Source: Phyllobacterium brassicacearum (GTDB taxonomy: Bacteria; Pseudomonadota; Alphaproteobacteria; Rhizobiales; Rhizobiaceae). Taken from it: 64,000 nucleotides of DNA. Positions 16,854-26,272 of this stretch are shown here, piece after piece. The stretch spans positions 1 through 64,000 of the forward strand of contig NZ_PGGO01000087.1 of NCBI RefSeq assembly GCF_003010955.1. Direction: 5' to 3'. The notes under the pieces are model-generated. The model saw nothing but the letters and a program-made list of their open reading frames with translations. It did no database searches and was not told where the DNA came from. A program made the translations under genes and the position numbers. The stretch's first letter is position 1; each line of letters opens with the position of its first letter.

Positions 16854-18461
16854 TTACTCGACAATGTCGACGCCATCGAATGCGAAGTCGCCGAGCGGGC
16901 TCTGATGGAAGCCCTCAACACCCTTGCGCATTGGCACGAGCGACAGCGAGTGATCGATCGTTGCCCAAGGCGCTTCTTTCTTGAAGATGACCTGCGCCTG
17001 CTCGTAGAGCTTGGTGCGTTCAGCAAGGTCAGTCGTCTCCTTGGCCTTGGTCACCAGGTCGTCAAACTCCTTGTTGCACCACTGAGCACGGTTGTTCCCG
17101 CCGACGGCGTCGCAACCAAGCAGCGTGTCAAGGAAGTTGTCGGGATCACCATTGTCCCCGGTCCATCCGAGGATGGCGGCGCCGTCACGGTCCTTGGCTT
17201 TGGACTTATCCAGATACTCGGCCCATTCATAGGAAACGATCTCGGCCTTGACGCCAATCTTCGCCAGATCGGACTGCATGAGCTCGGCGGCGCGGCGTGC
17301 GTTCACCATGTACGGGCGGGCAACAGGCATCGCCCAGATTTTCATGGAGAGGTCTTTTACGCCAGCATCCTCAAGCATTTTCTTGGCGGCTTCCGGATCG
17401 TATTTGTCGTCCTCAATCGATTTGTTGTAGGACCACATTGTCGGCGGGATCGGGTTGGTGGCTGGCGTTGCCAGTCCCTGGAAGACACCGTCGACGATCG
17501 CCTGCTTGTTGATCGCCATGTTGAGCGCCTTGCGCACTTCAACCTTGTCGAACGGCGGGACGAGCGTGTTGTAGGCCATGTAGGCGACGTTGAGGCCTTC
17601 CTGCTCCATAACCTTCAGCTGGGGATCAGCCTTCATCGATGCCACGTCGCTGGGGTTCGGATACGGCATCAAGTGGCATTCGCCTGCCTTTAGCTTCTGG
17701 TAGCGGACCGAAGCATCGGTTGTGATCGCGAATACGAGATCATCGATCTTCTGCTTGCCGCCCCAATAGTCCGGATTGGCCTTGTAGCGGATGACCGCAT
17801 CCTGCTGATAGGCGACAAATTGGAATGGACCGGTGCCTACCGGCATCTGGTTCATCTGGTTCATCTTGCCGTCAGCCTGGAGCTTGTCAGCGTATTCCTT
17901 GGACAGGATGGAGATGAAGGGCATCGCCACGTTGGCCAGGAACGGAGCTTCCTTGCGCTTCAGGGTAAACTTGACTGTCATCTCGTCGACCTTCTCGATC
18001 GACTGCAGAAGCTCAGGAAAGCCCATGCCGGCAAAATATTCCCAAGACGTGCCGGTCACATAGCTGTGCCATGGATTGTCGGTCTTCCACTGACGCTCGA
18101 ATGAGAAGATCACATCGTCTGCGTTGAGTTCGCGCGTGGGAGTGAACCACTCTGTTGTCTGGAATTTGACGCCCGGGCGAAGCTTGAACGTATATTGCAG
18201 ACCGTCATCGGAAATCGTCCAGCTTTCAGCCAGTCCAGCTTCCGGCTCGGTTGTGCCGGGCTTGAATTCAAGCAAGCGATTGTAGGCCGTATGAGCCGCG
18301 GCGTCGAAAGTGTTGCCACCTGTGTAAAGGCCGGGGTCAAACCCTTCCGGCGACGCCTCCGAGCAAAAAACAAAGGTTTTGGCCGAGGCTCCACCTGCCA
18401 TCAGCCCACTTGTCATCAATGCGAGCGCAGTGGCCGCAAGGAGTTTCTTGTAGGTATTCAT
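16854..18461 (-). CDS. dppA: Peptide-binding periplasmic protein, DppA-like (SBP family 5)
   Basis: A 535-residue family 5 substrate-binding protein. ATG at 18461 gives MNTYKKLLAATALAL, a clean Sec signal peptide ending at GASA-KTF; the frame is open further upstream but the extra 65 residues have no signal features. Family segments include ELNADDVIFSFER, GTGPFQFVAY and VRKALNMAINK. DppA-type proteins bind dipeptides and in some bacteria heme or 5-aminolevulinate. First gene of dppABCDF, with an upstream gap containing its promoter. Confidence 0.93.
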   Translation of the reverse strand: MNTYKKLLAATALALMTSGLMAGGASAKTFVFCSEASPEGFDPGLYTGGNTFDAAAHTAYNRLLEFKPGTTEPEAGLAESWTISDDGLQYTFKLRPGVKFQTTEWFTPTRELNADDVIFSFERQWKTDNPWHSYVTGTSWEYFAGMGFPELLQSIEKVDEMTVKFTLKRKEAPFLANVAMPFISILSKEYADKLQADGKMNQMNQMPVGTGPFQFVAYQQDAVIRYKANPDYWGGKQKIDDLVFAITTDASVRYQKLKAGECHLMPYPNPSDVASMKADPQLKVMEQEGLNVAYMAYNTLVPPFDKVEVRKALNMAINKQAIVDGVFQGLATPATNPIPPTMWSYNKSIEDDKYDPEAAKKMLEDAGVKDLSMKIWAMPVARPYMVNARRAAELMQSDLAKIGVKAEIVSYEWAEYLDKSKAKDRDGAAILGWTGDNGDPDNFLDTLLGCDAVGGNNRAQWCNKEFDDLVTKAKETTDLAERTKLYEQAQVIFKKEAPWATIDHSLSLVPMRKGVEGFHQSPLGDFAFDGVDIVE

Positions 18462-18793
18462 TTTTTCCACCTTCAGAGGTTTTTTATGTTGCGGGCCCCC
18501 ATGCCTACAACGAAGGTTGCATGGAAGCCTTTGCAATGTCGCAATGCAAGTAGATTTATTCGCAGTCAACCCATCAGATGCCGCATAATTGACGATTCTG
18601 GGGAAATCCTCCCTCAAAAGGAAAAAAACAGTGCAATTCACCAAAGATTCGTCCACTGACTTCCGGTATGCCGTGTAGGGTCAGCTTGAAATTACCGTGA
18701 AAATGCCGAATTTCGGTTGGTAAAGGCGGTCCTCAGTCTGGATAACAGTTTAAACTCGTGCAAGAAGACACGAGGAGCATAAGGAGAGCCAAT
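18462..18793. other. Divergent upstream region of dppA and the SDR gene
   Basis: No gene is supported here. It should contain the dppA promoter (minus) and the leader of the SDR gene (plus), which ends in AAGGAG before its TTG start. A weak TTGCA/TGCAA inverted repeat with 9-bp spacing occurs near 18530-18550. I recognise no known operator. Confidence 0.5.
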
Positions 18794-19555
18794 TTGAACA
18801 TTCATGGCCAAACAGCGATTGTAACGGGCGGGGGTTCCGGCCTGGGCGCCGCAACAGCGCGCGCATTGGCAGAAAAAGGCGCCAAAGTCGCAATTTTCGA
18901 CATTAATCTCGAAGCCGCGCAAAAGGTTGCCGGCGAGATTGGCGGCCTCGCGCTCGCCTGCAATGTCTCAAGTGCCGATGATGCTCACAAGGCCGTGTCC
19001 CGTGTCGCGGATGAACTCGGCACACCCCGCATTCTTGTCAATTGCGCTGGCATTGCCAATGCTGGCCGTATCGTTGGCCGCGACGGCCCGCATGATCTTG
19101 AGCTTTACCGGCGAGTGATCGAGGTCAATCTGATTGGCTCGTTCAATATGCTGCGCCTTGTCAGCGATGGTGCGTCAAAGCTTGAGCCGCTGGAAAGCGG
19201 CGAACGCGGTGTCATTATCTCCACGGCGTCGGTCGCGGCTTTTGACGGTCAGATTGGCCAGGCCGCCTATGCATCTTCCAAAGCAGGGATCGCCGGGCTG
19301 ACTTTGCCTGCGGCGCGCGAGCTTGCTCGCTTCGGTATTCGCGTCATGGCAATTGCGCCGGGAATTTTCGGTACCCCCATGCTGCTCGCCATGCCACAGG
19401 ACGTTCAGGACTCACTTGCCGCTTCCATTCCTTTCCCGTCGCGCCTGGGCAAACCCGAGGAGTACGCTGCGCTGGCCCTCCACATCATCGAAAATCCAAT
19501 GTTGAACGGCGAGACGATCCGACTCGATGGCGCAATCCGGATGGCACCAAAATAG
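18794..19555 (+). CDS. Short-chain dehydrogenase, 3-hydroxyacyl-CoA dehydrogenase (HSD10)-like
   Basis: A 253-residue NAD(P)-dependent SDR. Cofactor motif TGGGSGLG at the N-terminus, NCAGIANAG, catalytic Ser in STASVAAF and Tyr-Lys in YASSK are all present. The overall pattern, with PGIFGTPML and FPSRLGKPEEYA, resembles type II 3-hydroxyacyl-CoA dehydrogenases that act in fatty acid and branched-chain amino acid breakdown. Start is TTG at 18794: AAGGAG lies a few bases before it and the protein then begins MNIHGQTAIVTGG; the longer frame from 18758 has no ribosome site. Confidence 0.88.
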   Translation: MNIHGQTAIVTGGGSGLGAATARALAEKGAKVAIFDINLEAAQKVAGEIGGLALACNVSSADDAHKAVSRVADELGTPRILVNCAGIANAGRIVGRDGPHDLELYRRVIEVNLIGSFNMLRLVSDGASKLEPLESGERGVIISTASVAAFDGQIGQAAYASSKAGIAGLTLPAARELARFGIRVMAIAPGIFGTPMLLAMPQDVQDSLAASIPFPSRLGKPEEYAALALHIIENPMLNGETIRLDGAIRMAPK

Positions 19556-19698
19556 TGCTGCACACAATAGAACCGATCAGAAGCAATGATTTGCAACGCC
19601 TTCAAGCCGACGTTCTGTTAAGATAAGTTATCTGGAATCGTTATAAGTTCGAGGGTAGATCGCTGAGACGGTAAATCCGGATGCAGGAAAGGGAGCAG

Positions 19699-20898
19699 AT
19701 GACGGTTGTCGATCGTCTGGTTGTGTTGTTGCCAGGCTTTGAACATATGCCCGTGGAGGCTCATCACAGGCGCTTCGTGCGCGAAGCTGCAAAGACGGCG
19801 CCTGTCTACGACATGCAATTGACCGAGACCGCGCCGCTCAAGATGTCCCAATCTGATGCAGGAGTTGCTACAGGCGAGTTTAGCCTGCGTACGTCTGGCA
19901 AAGACTGGTCCACCCAAACCGATTTTGTGCTCTACGGCCTCGGCGACATCACGATGTTCTATGCATCGAGAAATCCGGTCGTCCGTCTGCTGAGCGGAGT
20001 TATCGCCCTCCTCGACTTCGTCGTCACCGGGACATTCTTCCGTTTCGTCGCAGTTAGCTGGCGGTATTCGCTGTTCTTTCTCTACCCGCTTGTGCTTCTC
20101 GGAATTGCTATCGCTGCATCCTTTGGCGTCCATAGCCTCGTCGCAGTCTCGGGGCTGGGCGGAACGCTCGCTCCGTTAGTCTCCGCACTTGTGGCAGCGG
20201 CAATTCTGCTCTGGTTCGCCCACCGCAAATTGCACTTGTTACTCCTCATGGATGACTGGACGTTCGCCTGGGATATAGCCCGGGGGAAACGGCCGGACGT
20301 GTTGCGCAAACTGGATAACGTCATCGCCGATGCTGCCGCCCGCATTGGCAATGCACCAGCGAACACAGAAATCGTCATAGCTGCCCATAGCCTTGGAGCG
20401 ATCTGTGCACTTCAGGTCCTGGACGCTGCGCTGCGCCGGGACATGTCACGGCGATATGGTCTTCTCACTGTCGGATCGAGCCTCTTGAAGGTGGCTCTGC
20501 ATCCAGCGGCCAACGCACTGCGCGACAGCGTTAGGACGGTTGCGCGCAGCAACGCGACCTGGATTGACGTTCAATCGCTTACTGACCCGATGAATTTCTA
20601 CAAATCGAATCCGGTTCGGGACTTGCACATCCCGGATGCCAGGTTCCCGGTATTGGTCAGGGTAAGGTTTCGCAACCAGCTCTGTGACGAAGCCTACAAG
20701 GCCATTCGCAGAAATCTGTTTCGGGTTCATCGCCAGTTTGTCTTCGGAGTTGAGAGGCGCACGCACTACTCATGGCATGCGATCCTATGTGGACCGGAGT
20801 CCTTTGCGGACATCGCCAAGCGTGGAGGGCTGTACTGCGATCGTCCCATGCCAGCTGTTCCGGCTGCGATCAAAGTGCAGGGATCTGCTGCAACATGA
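19699..20898 (+). CDS. Membrane protein with a serine-hydrolase (alpha/beta) signature
   Basis: About 399 residues. Start ATG 19699 follows AAAGGGAG; an ATG at 19681 precedes that site. The N-terminus VVLLPGFEHM resembles the first strand and oxyanion loop of alpha/beta hydrolases, two or three hydrophobic helices follow (about residues 100-175), and IVIAAHSLGAICAL is a nucleophile elbow with Ala in place of the first Gly of GxSxG. This is a lipase-like membrane enzyme of unknown substrate. Its stop overlaps the next gene (ATGA), an ICMT-type methyltransferase, so the pair may modify the same lipid. Confidence 0.7.
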   Translation: MTVVDRLVVLLPGFEHMPVEAHHRRFVREAAKTAPVYDMQLTETAPLKMSQSDAGVATGEFSLRTSGKDWSTQTDFVLYGLGDITMFYASRNPVVRLLSGVIALLDFVVTGTFFRFVAVSWRYSLFFLYPLVLLGIAIAASFGVHSLVAVSGLGGTLAPLVSALVAAAILLWFAHRKLHLLLLMDDWTFAWDIARGKRPDVLRKLDNVIADAAARIGNAPANTEIVIAAHSLGAICALQVLDAALRRDMSRRYGLLTVGSSLLKVALHPAANALRDSVRTVARSNATWIDVQSLTDPMNFYKSNPVRDLHIPDARFPVLVRVRFRNQLCDEAYKAIRRNLFRVHRQFVFGVERRTHYSWHAILCGPESFADIAKRGGLYCDRPMPAVPAAIKVQGSAAT

Positions 20899-21485
20899 TG
20901 TCTTTGGTCACCGCTGGCAAGGTTCTGTGGGTCATGCTTGTTACGAGCTGGTACCTCCTGCGCCGTCCCTTTGACCGGCGCGCGCGCCGTGCAAAGCTCA
21001 CAGTCGATCGGCGGCCGGGCGCAGATACCGTCCGTCTTGCGATCTCCTTCACCGGCTTCGGCATCATTCCCGTTGTTTATGTCCTGACTGGACAGCCACG
21101 GTTTGCATCCTACGAAGCCAATCCCGTCCTTCTGACGCTGGGAATTTTTTCCGGGATAGCTGCGCTTGTGCTGTTCCGGCTGACCCATAAGGCGCTTGGC
21201 AAGATGTGGTCGGTATCTCTGCAGCTGAAACAGGACCACAAACTCATTACAACCGGCATCTACAAACGCGTGCGGCACCCTATGTACACCGCATTCTGGC
21301 TCATGGCGTTAACTCAGGCCCTGCTGCTGCCGAATTATATCGCTGGCCTCGCTGGTTTGGCCGGTTTTGGTTTTTTGTTCTTCTCCCGCATAGGGCCGGA
21401 GGAGGCAATGATGGAAGAGGCATTCGGAGAGGAATATCACCTATACCGCGCGCGTACCTGGCGCGTCCTGCCCTATGTCTATTGA
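20895..21485 (+). CDS. Isoprenylcysteine carboxyl methyltransferase-like membrane protein
   Basis: A 196-residue polytopic membrane protein. ATG at 20895 overlaps the preceding stop as ATGA. The C-terminal block ITTGIYKRVRHPMYTAFWL with later GPEEAMMEEAFGEEYHLYRA is the SAM- and substrate-binding signature of the ICMT/PEMT-like family (RHPxY then EExxL). Bacterial members methylate small lipids or isoprenoid-type acceptors and are mostly uncharacterised. Substrate unknown. Confidence 0.8.
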   Translation: MMSLVTAGKVLWVMLVTSWYLLRRPFDRRARRAKLTVDRRPGADTVRLAISFTGFGIIPVVYVLTGQPRFASYEANPVLLTLGIFSGIAALVLFRLTHKALGKMWSVSLQLKQDHKLITTGIYKRVRHPMYTAFWLMALTQALLLPNYIAGLAGLAGFGFLFFSRIGPEEAMMEEAFGEEYHLYRARTWRVLPYVY

Positions 21486-21656
21486 ACTCATGTGCATCGC
21501 CAAGGCATCGGACTTGCGCTCGCTGCGGATAGCGGTGCCTTCATAATTTGGTCCCAATCCGGCTGGTATTGATGCGGCGCACGGCGGCGCGATTCCAACA
21601 GTCTGGGCCAATAGCAACGTCCTGTGCGACCTTCACTTTTTGGAAAGCCGGTCACG

Positions 21657-22046
21657 ATGAGAATAATTGGCGTCATGCTTTTGCTGTCGGTGGCTGTGGC
21701 GAGTCCGGCTCGAGCGATGGATACAGGCGCCGCTCAAGAGCTGGAACGCCTGGACCCGCAAACGCGGCTTGAACAGCGCTGCGATCTCGAAGCAATGGAG
21801 CGCATCCATAAGGACCCTGCCAAACTCGTGCCGGATGAACTGGTCGCCTATGCATTCGCAGAACCAAACATCAAAGGCGACAAGATCCGCTCGGCCGGCG
21901 CTGCCTTTCGCAGCAAGGGGGAGTGGTATCACCTGTCCTATACCTGCTCGACCTCACCCGATCATATGACGATCCTGACGTTCCAATACGCCATAGGCCA
22001 GATCGTGCCCCACAGCGAATGGTCGCGTCACTATCTTGTACCCTGA
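21657..22046 (+). CDS. DUF930 domain periplasmic protein
   Basis: About 129 residues. ATG at 21657 yields MRIIGVMLLLSVAVASPARA, a signal peptide cleaved before MDTG. The mature part (LDPQTRLEQRCDLEAMERI, VAYAFAEP, two Cys) fits the DUF930 family of small periplasmic proteins in Hyphomicrobiales. Function unknown. An upstream in-frame ATG at 21624 would bury the signal peptide and is less likely. Confidence 0.75.
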   Translation: MRIIGVMLLLSVAVASPARAMDTGAAQELERLDPQTRLEQRCDLEAMERIHKDPAKLVPDELVAYAFAEPNIKGDKIRSAGAAFRSKGEWYHLSYTCSTSPDHMTILTFQYAIGQIVPHSEWSRHYLVP

Positions 22047-22080
22047 TAGCCGGCTCCGATTTGGAGCCGAGCAAAGCTTC

Positions 22081-22998
22081 TTAGAGGGAGTTCGGCCGAT
22101 CCTGCGCCAGCAGCATCTGCCCGATCGCGTCGACCGCTTTGCCGTTTGGCGCCTCATAGGCGAGCACGTTGGACTGTGTCGCCGCCTGCACCGGCTGAAC
22201 GGGTTGCGGTGTCCTGTAGTCCATCGCCTGAGGCGGCGGATCCATTGGCACCGCCACTTTCTTGGTGTCGAACGCCATCGGAGCGATATCTGCCTGGGCA
22301 ACGACGATAGGCTGGTTTGTTACCCGGCCGGAAGTCGGCGTTGACGATGTTGTAGATACGGGCTGCGTGGCACTTGCAACCAGGACAGTATTGGCGGGTT
22401 TTGCGCCAGCCATTCTCGTGCTTGCGATATAGGCATTGGCAATCGCTATGCTCGCGTCCTTCGAAGCGATCTCGGCTGTGTGGTAGCGGTCGCGCTTCTC
22501 GTAGAAGGCGTTACCACCGGCAACAACGGTGTAATGCATGTTCTTGTAGGGGAAACGGAGACCGGCCGTATGGAAGAACATGGCGTTCCTCACCTTCGGA
22601 TTGCGCTCTCCCTTAAGAACAGCATCAGCCGCCGCCTGGACGTCTGGCAGTGCCGCAGATTTCATCGGCCGTGACAGAACGCCGGGAGCAAACTGTCCCT
22701 TTTGGCCGACCACGCCGCAAATCGAGTTGCCCCATTTGCCGGAATCGAGCCGATTCATGACCACTGTGCCAACGGCCATCAAGCCTTCCTGGCTCGAACG
22801 GTTGGATTCAAAGAACATCGCCCGTTCAAGGCATTCCTTGTCCTTGGGCGTATAGGCGTAAGTCTTGCTTCCGCTCGTACGCGTCAAATTGGCTGAAAGC
22901 TTGGAGTGCGACCCGGTCTGCGTACAGCCGCTTGCAAGCCCGGCGGCTGCGACAATGCCCGCAATAGAAAGGATTTTCCACTTAGCGAAGCCGATCAC
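22081..22998 (-). CDS. Cell wall hydrolase (SleB-like, Hydrolase_2) lipoprotein
   Basis: About 305 residues. The N-terminus has a lipobox (GLASGC) after a hydrophobic segment, so the mature protein should be outer- or inner-membrane lipidated. The SleB-like domain follows: ECLERAMFFESNRSSQEGLM with the putative catalytic Glu, VVMNRLDSG and GVVGQKGQFAPGV. A Pro/Gln/Ala-rich tail forms the last third. SleB-type enzymes are lytic transglycosylases or related peptidoglycan hydrolases. No ATG begins the frame; I favour GTG 22998 (VIGFAKWKILS), with TTG codons upstream as alternatives. Confidence 0.82.
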   Translation of the reverse strand: MIGFAKWKILSIAGIVAAAGLASGCTQTGSHSKLSANLTRTSGSKTYAYTPKDKECLERAMFFESNRSSQEGLMAVGTVVMNRLDSGKWGNSICGVVGQKGQFAPGVLSRPMKSAALPDVQAAADAVLKGERNPKVRNAMFFHTAGLRFPYKNMHYTVVAGGNAFYEKRDRYHTAEIASKDASIAIANAYIASTRMAGAKPANTVLVASATQPVSTTSSTPTSGRVTNQPIVVAQADIAPMAFDTKKVAVPMDPPPQAMDYRTPQPVQPVQAATQSNVLAYEAPNGKAVDAIGQMLLAQDRPNSL

Positions 22999-23238
22999 GA
23001 AGCAATTCTCATCGCTGTTGTTCCTGCTGGTGAAGGTGCTCACAGAATGATGCGATTTAGGGCCAAACAATGGCAAAGATGACTATTGTGTAATGCGACT
23101 CTATCATCCATTTGAAATTATGAGGTTATTTTATCCATTTCTACAACAAAAAAATTTCAATAATGGCGAAATTAAGAATTCGTTTACTCTATTTGCCTTA
23201 AACTCTACGCAATGGATTAAGCTCAGAAGGCCTATCTA

Positions 23239-23430
23239 ATGCGCACGCATTCCGCTCGGTACGATACCCGCGAATCGCTGATGGAAGCGCTCCGGGAATT
23301 GATCGCCCTCCAGGTTCCCGCTGAAGATGTTGCGCCGGTTCTTTGCACGATTGGTCCCGTGGATCTTGATTTGCTTGCCGATTGCATGGATGACGTCGGC
23401 CTCAACGGCAACCGATCCATCGCTGCTTGA
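23239..23430 (+). CDS. Possible small protein (63 residues)
   Basis: ATG at 23239 lies 7-10 bases after AGAAGG, in a gap otherwise very AT-rich. The product is acidic and helical (ESLMEALRELIALQVPAEDV, then DLDLLADCMDDVGL), reads like coding sequence and has no membrane helix. I do not recognise it. The plausible ribosome site and amino-acid composition support it; no other evidence does. Confidence 0.45.
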   Translation: MRTHSARYDTRESLMEALRELIALQVPAEDVAPVLCTIGPVDLDLLADCMDDVGLNGNRSIAA

Positions 23431-23509
23431 TATCCCGCCCGTTCAAATCGCTTGTTGACCCTTGTCTAACGAACTATCAATCTGGTGTTCGCCGCAATGA
23501 GGGTTTGCC

Positions 23510-24274
23510 TTGACCGAAAAGATCGACGTCTTCCGTGACATTGATGATGGTGCAATACGCCTCGCGCGCACCTTGTTGCGCACCGCCCGCCACGCTGTCA
23601 TCGCCACGCTTGATCCGGCGTCGGGCGATCCGATTGCCACGCGTGTTGGCCTCTCCACAGACCATGACGGCGCCCCCATCATTCTGGTTTCTGCTCTCGC
23701 AGCACACACCCCGGCGCTCCTGGCCGATCCACGCTGTTCGCTGCTCATTGGCGAACCAGCCAAGGGTGACCCTCTTGCCTCGCCCCGAATGACCATATCC
23801 GCCAGGGCGCGCGAGATTGCCCGAAATACACCGGAACACACACGCATCGAGTGGCGGTACCGGTCGCACCTGCCGAAGTCCAAGCTCTACGCCAGCCTTG
23901 GCGATTTCCGTTTCTTCCGGCTCGATCCCAAAAATGCCCGGCTGAACGGCGGTTTTGGCCGCGCCTACCAATTGGATGCGCCCGAATGGCTGAGTCTCAA
24001 TCCTGCCAATGAAGAATTGGCTGCCGCGGAGCGAGGCGCAGTCGAGCACATGAACAAGGATCACTCCGAAGCGATTGCGCTTTACGCCCGCTTTTACGCC
24101 CAAGCAGAGGATGGCAACTGGCGTATGACAGGGATCGATGCAGACGGTTTCAATCTGGCCGATGGTGACAACGTGTTGCGAGTCTTCTTCAGGGAGCCAC
24201 TCACCTCGGCCAAGGACATGCATATGACGCTCGTGCACATGGCGGGTGAAGCCAGAACCGCATTGGAATCGTAG
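23510..24274 (+). CDS. HugZ-family heme oxygenase-like protein (PNPOx-fold plus DUF2470)
   Basis: 254 residues: an N-terminal split-barrel flavin/heme-binding fold (VIATLDPASGDPIATRVGLS, LLADPRCSLLIGEP, RMTISARARE) and a C-terminal DUF2470 domain (AVEHMNKDHSEAIALYA, GIDADGFNL). This two-domain order is that of HugZ-type proteins; HugZ degrades heme in Helicobacter and Campylobacter. In MNKDH the His is in the usual position. The start is TTG at 23510 after GAGGG. Heme-related function is likely but not shown; no heme uptake gene lies nearby. Confidence 0.82.
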   Translation: MTEKIDVFRDIDDGAIRLARTLLRTARHAVIATLDPASGDPIATRVGLSTDHDGAPIILVSALAAHTPALLADPRCSLLIGEPAKGDPLASPRMTISARAREIARNTPEHTRIEWRYRSHLPKSKLYASLGDFRFFRLDPKNARLNGGFGRAYQLDAPEWLSLNPANEELAAAERGAVEHMNKDHSEAIALYARFYAQAEDGNWRMTGIDADGFNLADGDNVLRVFFREPLTSAKDMHMTLVHMAGEARTALES

Positions 24275-24285
24275 CAGACATTCTG

Positions 24286-25128
24286 ATGACATCAGCATTT
24301 GAGAACCCCGACTGGTTGGAGCATCGGGTTACCCGGATCATCAACGCAGACGATGAGCGCCTTGCACCCTATCGCAACGTGCGCGAGCGTGATCTGGTGG
24401 GACGAGAAGGCCGCTTCATCGCTGAGGGCAAGGTTGTTCTGAATGTCTTTCTGTCCAATCCCGCCCTTGCGGTTGAATCCCTGCTCATTCTGGAGAACCG
24501 GCTCCCAGGCCTTGCCGGCCAGCTGAAGTCCTGTCGCGATGATGTTCCAGTTTATTGCGTTTCGCGCCAGACGATGGATGCAATTGCCGGTTTTCCGATG
24601 CATCGCGGTATCCTCGCCGTGGGCAGGCGCAATGCACCGCCCACTGTCGACGCTCTGATCGACGCTTTGCCGAACACAGCGCTGACTATTGTTTTGTGTG
24701 GCATCTCGAACCACGACAATATGGGTTCGATCTTTCGCAACGCTGCGGCATTCGAGGCAAGTTGTGTCCTGATGGACGAAACCAGTTGCGATCCGCTCTA
24801 CCGCAAATCCATTCGTGTTTCGGTTGGAGCTGCACTCAAAGTGCCGTTTGCCCGTGGCGGATCAATTGAGGACATCGTCGACAAACTGCAAAATCGCGGT
24901 TTCGAAGTGTTCGCCCTCAGCCCATCAGGCACGACGAGCATCTATGACGCCGCGCCCGGGCCACGGACCGCACTGCTGCTCGGCACCGAGGGTGAAGGCC
25001 TGCCAAAATCGCTGCTGCAGAAATTGCAGACCGTGACTATTCCGATGTCCAAGAGCTTTGACAGCCTCAATGTGGCGACTGCTTCCGGTATAGCCCTATC
25101 GCGGTTCAGCCGCTTTTCCGGCATCTGA
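24286..25128 (+). CDS. TrmH/SpoU-family RNA 2'-O-methyltransferase
   Basis: A 280-residue SPOUT methyltransferase. The three family motifs are clear: NHDNMGSIFRNAAAF (motif 1), LLGTEGEGLP (motif 2) and SFDSLNVATASGIAL (motif 3), forming the knotted SAM pocket. The N-terminal part (about residues 20-100) is an L30e-like substrate-binding domain. Target could be tRNA or 23S rRNA; the sequence alone does not decide. The 3' end overlaps the convergent coiled-coil gene by 33 bp. Confidence 0.88.
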   Translation: MTSAFENPDWLEHRVTRIINADDERLAPYRNVRERDLVGREGRFIAEGKVVLNVFLSNPALAVESLLILENRLPGLAGQLKSCRDDVPVYCVSRQTMDAIAGFPMHRGILAVGRRNAPPTVDALIDALPNTALTIVLCGISNHDNMGSIFRNAAAFEASCVLMDETSCDPLYRKSIRVSVGAALKVPFARGGSIEDIVDKLQNRGFEVFALSPSGTTSIYDAAPGPRTALLLGTEGEGLPKSLLQKLQTVTIPMSKSFDSLNVATASGIALSRFSRFSGI

Positions 25129-26148
25129 AGCCGCGACTTGCAGCGCCCGGATGCGATCCGCCAAGCTCACAATCACTTCTCCATTTTCGTCATAGACCGG
25201 AGAGGTTTCGCTCCCCGCCTTCGCCAATAGTTCGTCGACCGCAGATGACGGGCCTTCCAAGCGCGCAACCATTGCTACCACCTGCGACGCGAGGGTGTTC
25301 ATCTCCTCGCGCAGGCGCAGGGTCTCCTGCGTTTGGACCAGTGCCTCCTTTCCGCGTGGCGGCTCGAGAACGGAAGAGCCTTGTCGGCGCCCATCCGCCA
25401 GCACTTTGCGCAAGCGTTCATTGATCCGCTCGATTTCCTTCTCGCGGCGGGAGAGCCTCGCCTCGCTGTCGGAAAGTTGCCTCAACAATGCGTTCGCGCG
25501 CTTTTCCAGTTCGGCACTGCGCTTGACCTCCTGCTCCAGGGCATGCTGGATCGCCTTCAGGTCAGTTTCGGCCTTGCGCTTGCGTTCGTCACTGTCTCGC
25601 TTGTCCTGTCGAGCTTCGCGCAGGTCGTCCGCAAGGTTCTCGATGCGCGTCGACTGCGCTGCCGCCTCAATCTGCAAACTATCCGCATTCATCGCAAGGC
25701 TCGCCATCCTGCGATGCAACAGTTCCAGCTCCGACGAGCGTTGCTCAAGGCTGCGTTCGTGTCCGACGATGACCTTTGCAGCTTTCTCCAGTTCCTTGTC
25801 TCGATCAGCGAGTGCGGAACGCAGTTCTGCAACTGTCGCATCGCGCGCTGCCAGATCCCCTGCGAGATTGCGGGCGAGGCGATCCTTTTCGCTGAGTTCC
25901 GCCAACTGCCGTGCAGCCTTCTCGCTTACATTTTCCAAGGTCAGTTCGAGCTTGCGTTCTGCGATCGCGTGTTCGGCACGCAGCCCGTCCCTCTGCGCCT
26001 GTATCTCATTTAGGGTCAATGGCGTTTCGGCTTCGACACGCTTGCGCGTCAACAGCGTGGCCCTGCGCCAGATTGGAGGGGCAACGAGCAGAGCCAACAA
26101 TACGGCACTCAGGAATCCGAAAGCGAAATAAAGCACAGACTGGATCAC
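25096..26148 (-). CDS. Membrane-anchored coiled-coil protein
   Basis: 350 residues. One N-terminal transmembrane helix (VLYFAFGFLSAVLLALLVAP) is followed by about 230 residues of near-continuous coiled coil (roughly residues 45-275) rich in Glu, Arg, Leu and Ala, then a short C-terminal region. This architecture is like tethered spacer or polarity proteins. I do not recognise a named family. Its last 33 bp overlap the end of the TrmH-like gene on the other strand. Confidence 0.8.
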   Translation of the reverse strand: MIQSVLYFAFGFLSAVLLALLVAPPIWRRATLLTRKRVEAETPLTLNEIQAQRDGLRAEHAIAERKLELTLENVSEKAARQLAELSEKDRLARNLAGDLAARDATVAELRSALADRDKELEKAAKVIVGHERSLEQRSSELELLHRRMASLAMNADSLQIEAAAQSTRIENLADDLREARQDKRDSDERKRKAETDLKAIQHALEQEVKRSAELEKRANALLRQLSDSEARLSRREKEIERINERLRKVLADGRRQGSSVLEPPRGKEALVQTQETLRLREEMNTLASQVVAMVARLEGPSSAVDELLAKAGSETSPVYDENGEVIVSLADRIRALQVAASDAGKAAEPR

Positions 26149-26272
26149 GGCAGGAGTCCTGTTAGAGGTCTTGGCACAACATCTCTTAGAGCCTTTCCTG
26201 CTTAGATAGAAGCAAAAGACGCGAACTGAATAGTCCGCGTCCCAATCGGCGAGTGTGCGCCAAAGCAGAGAA

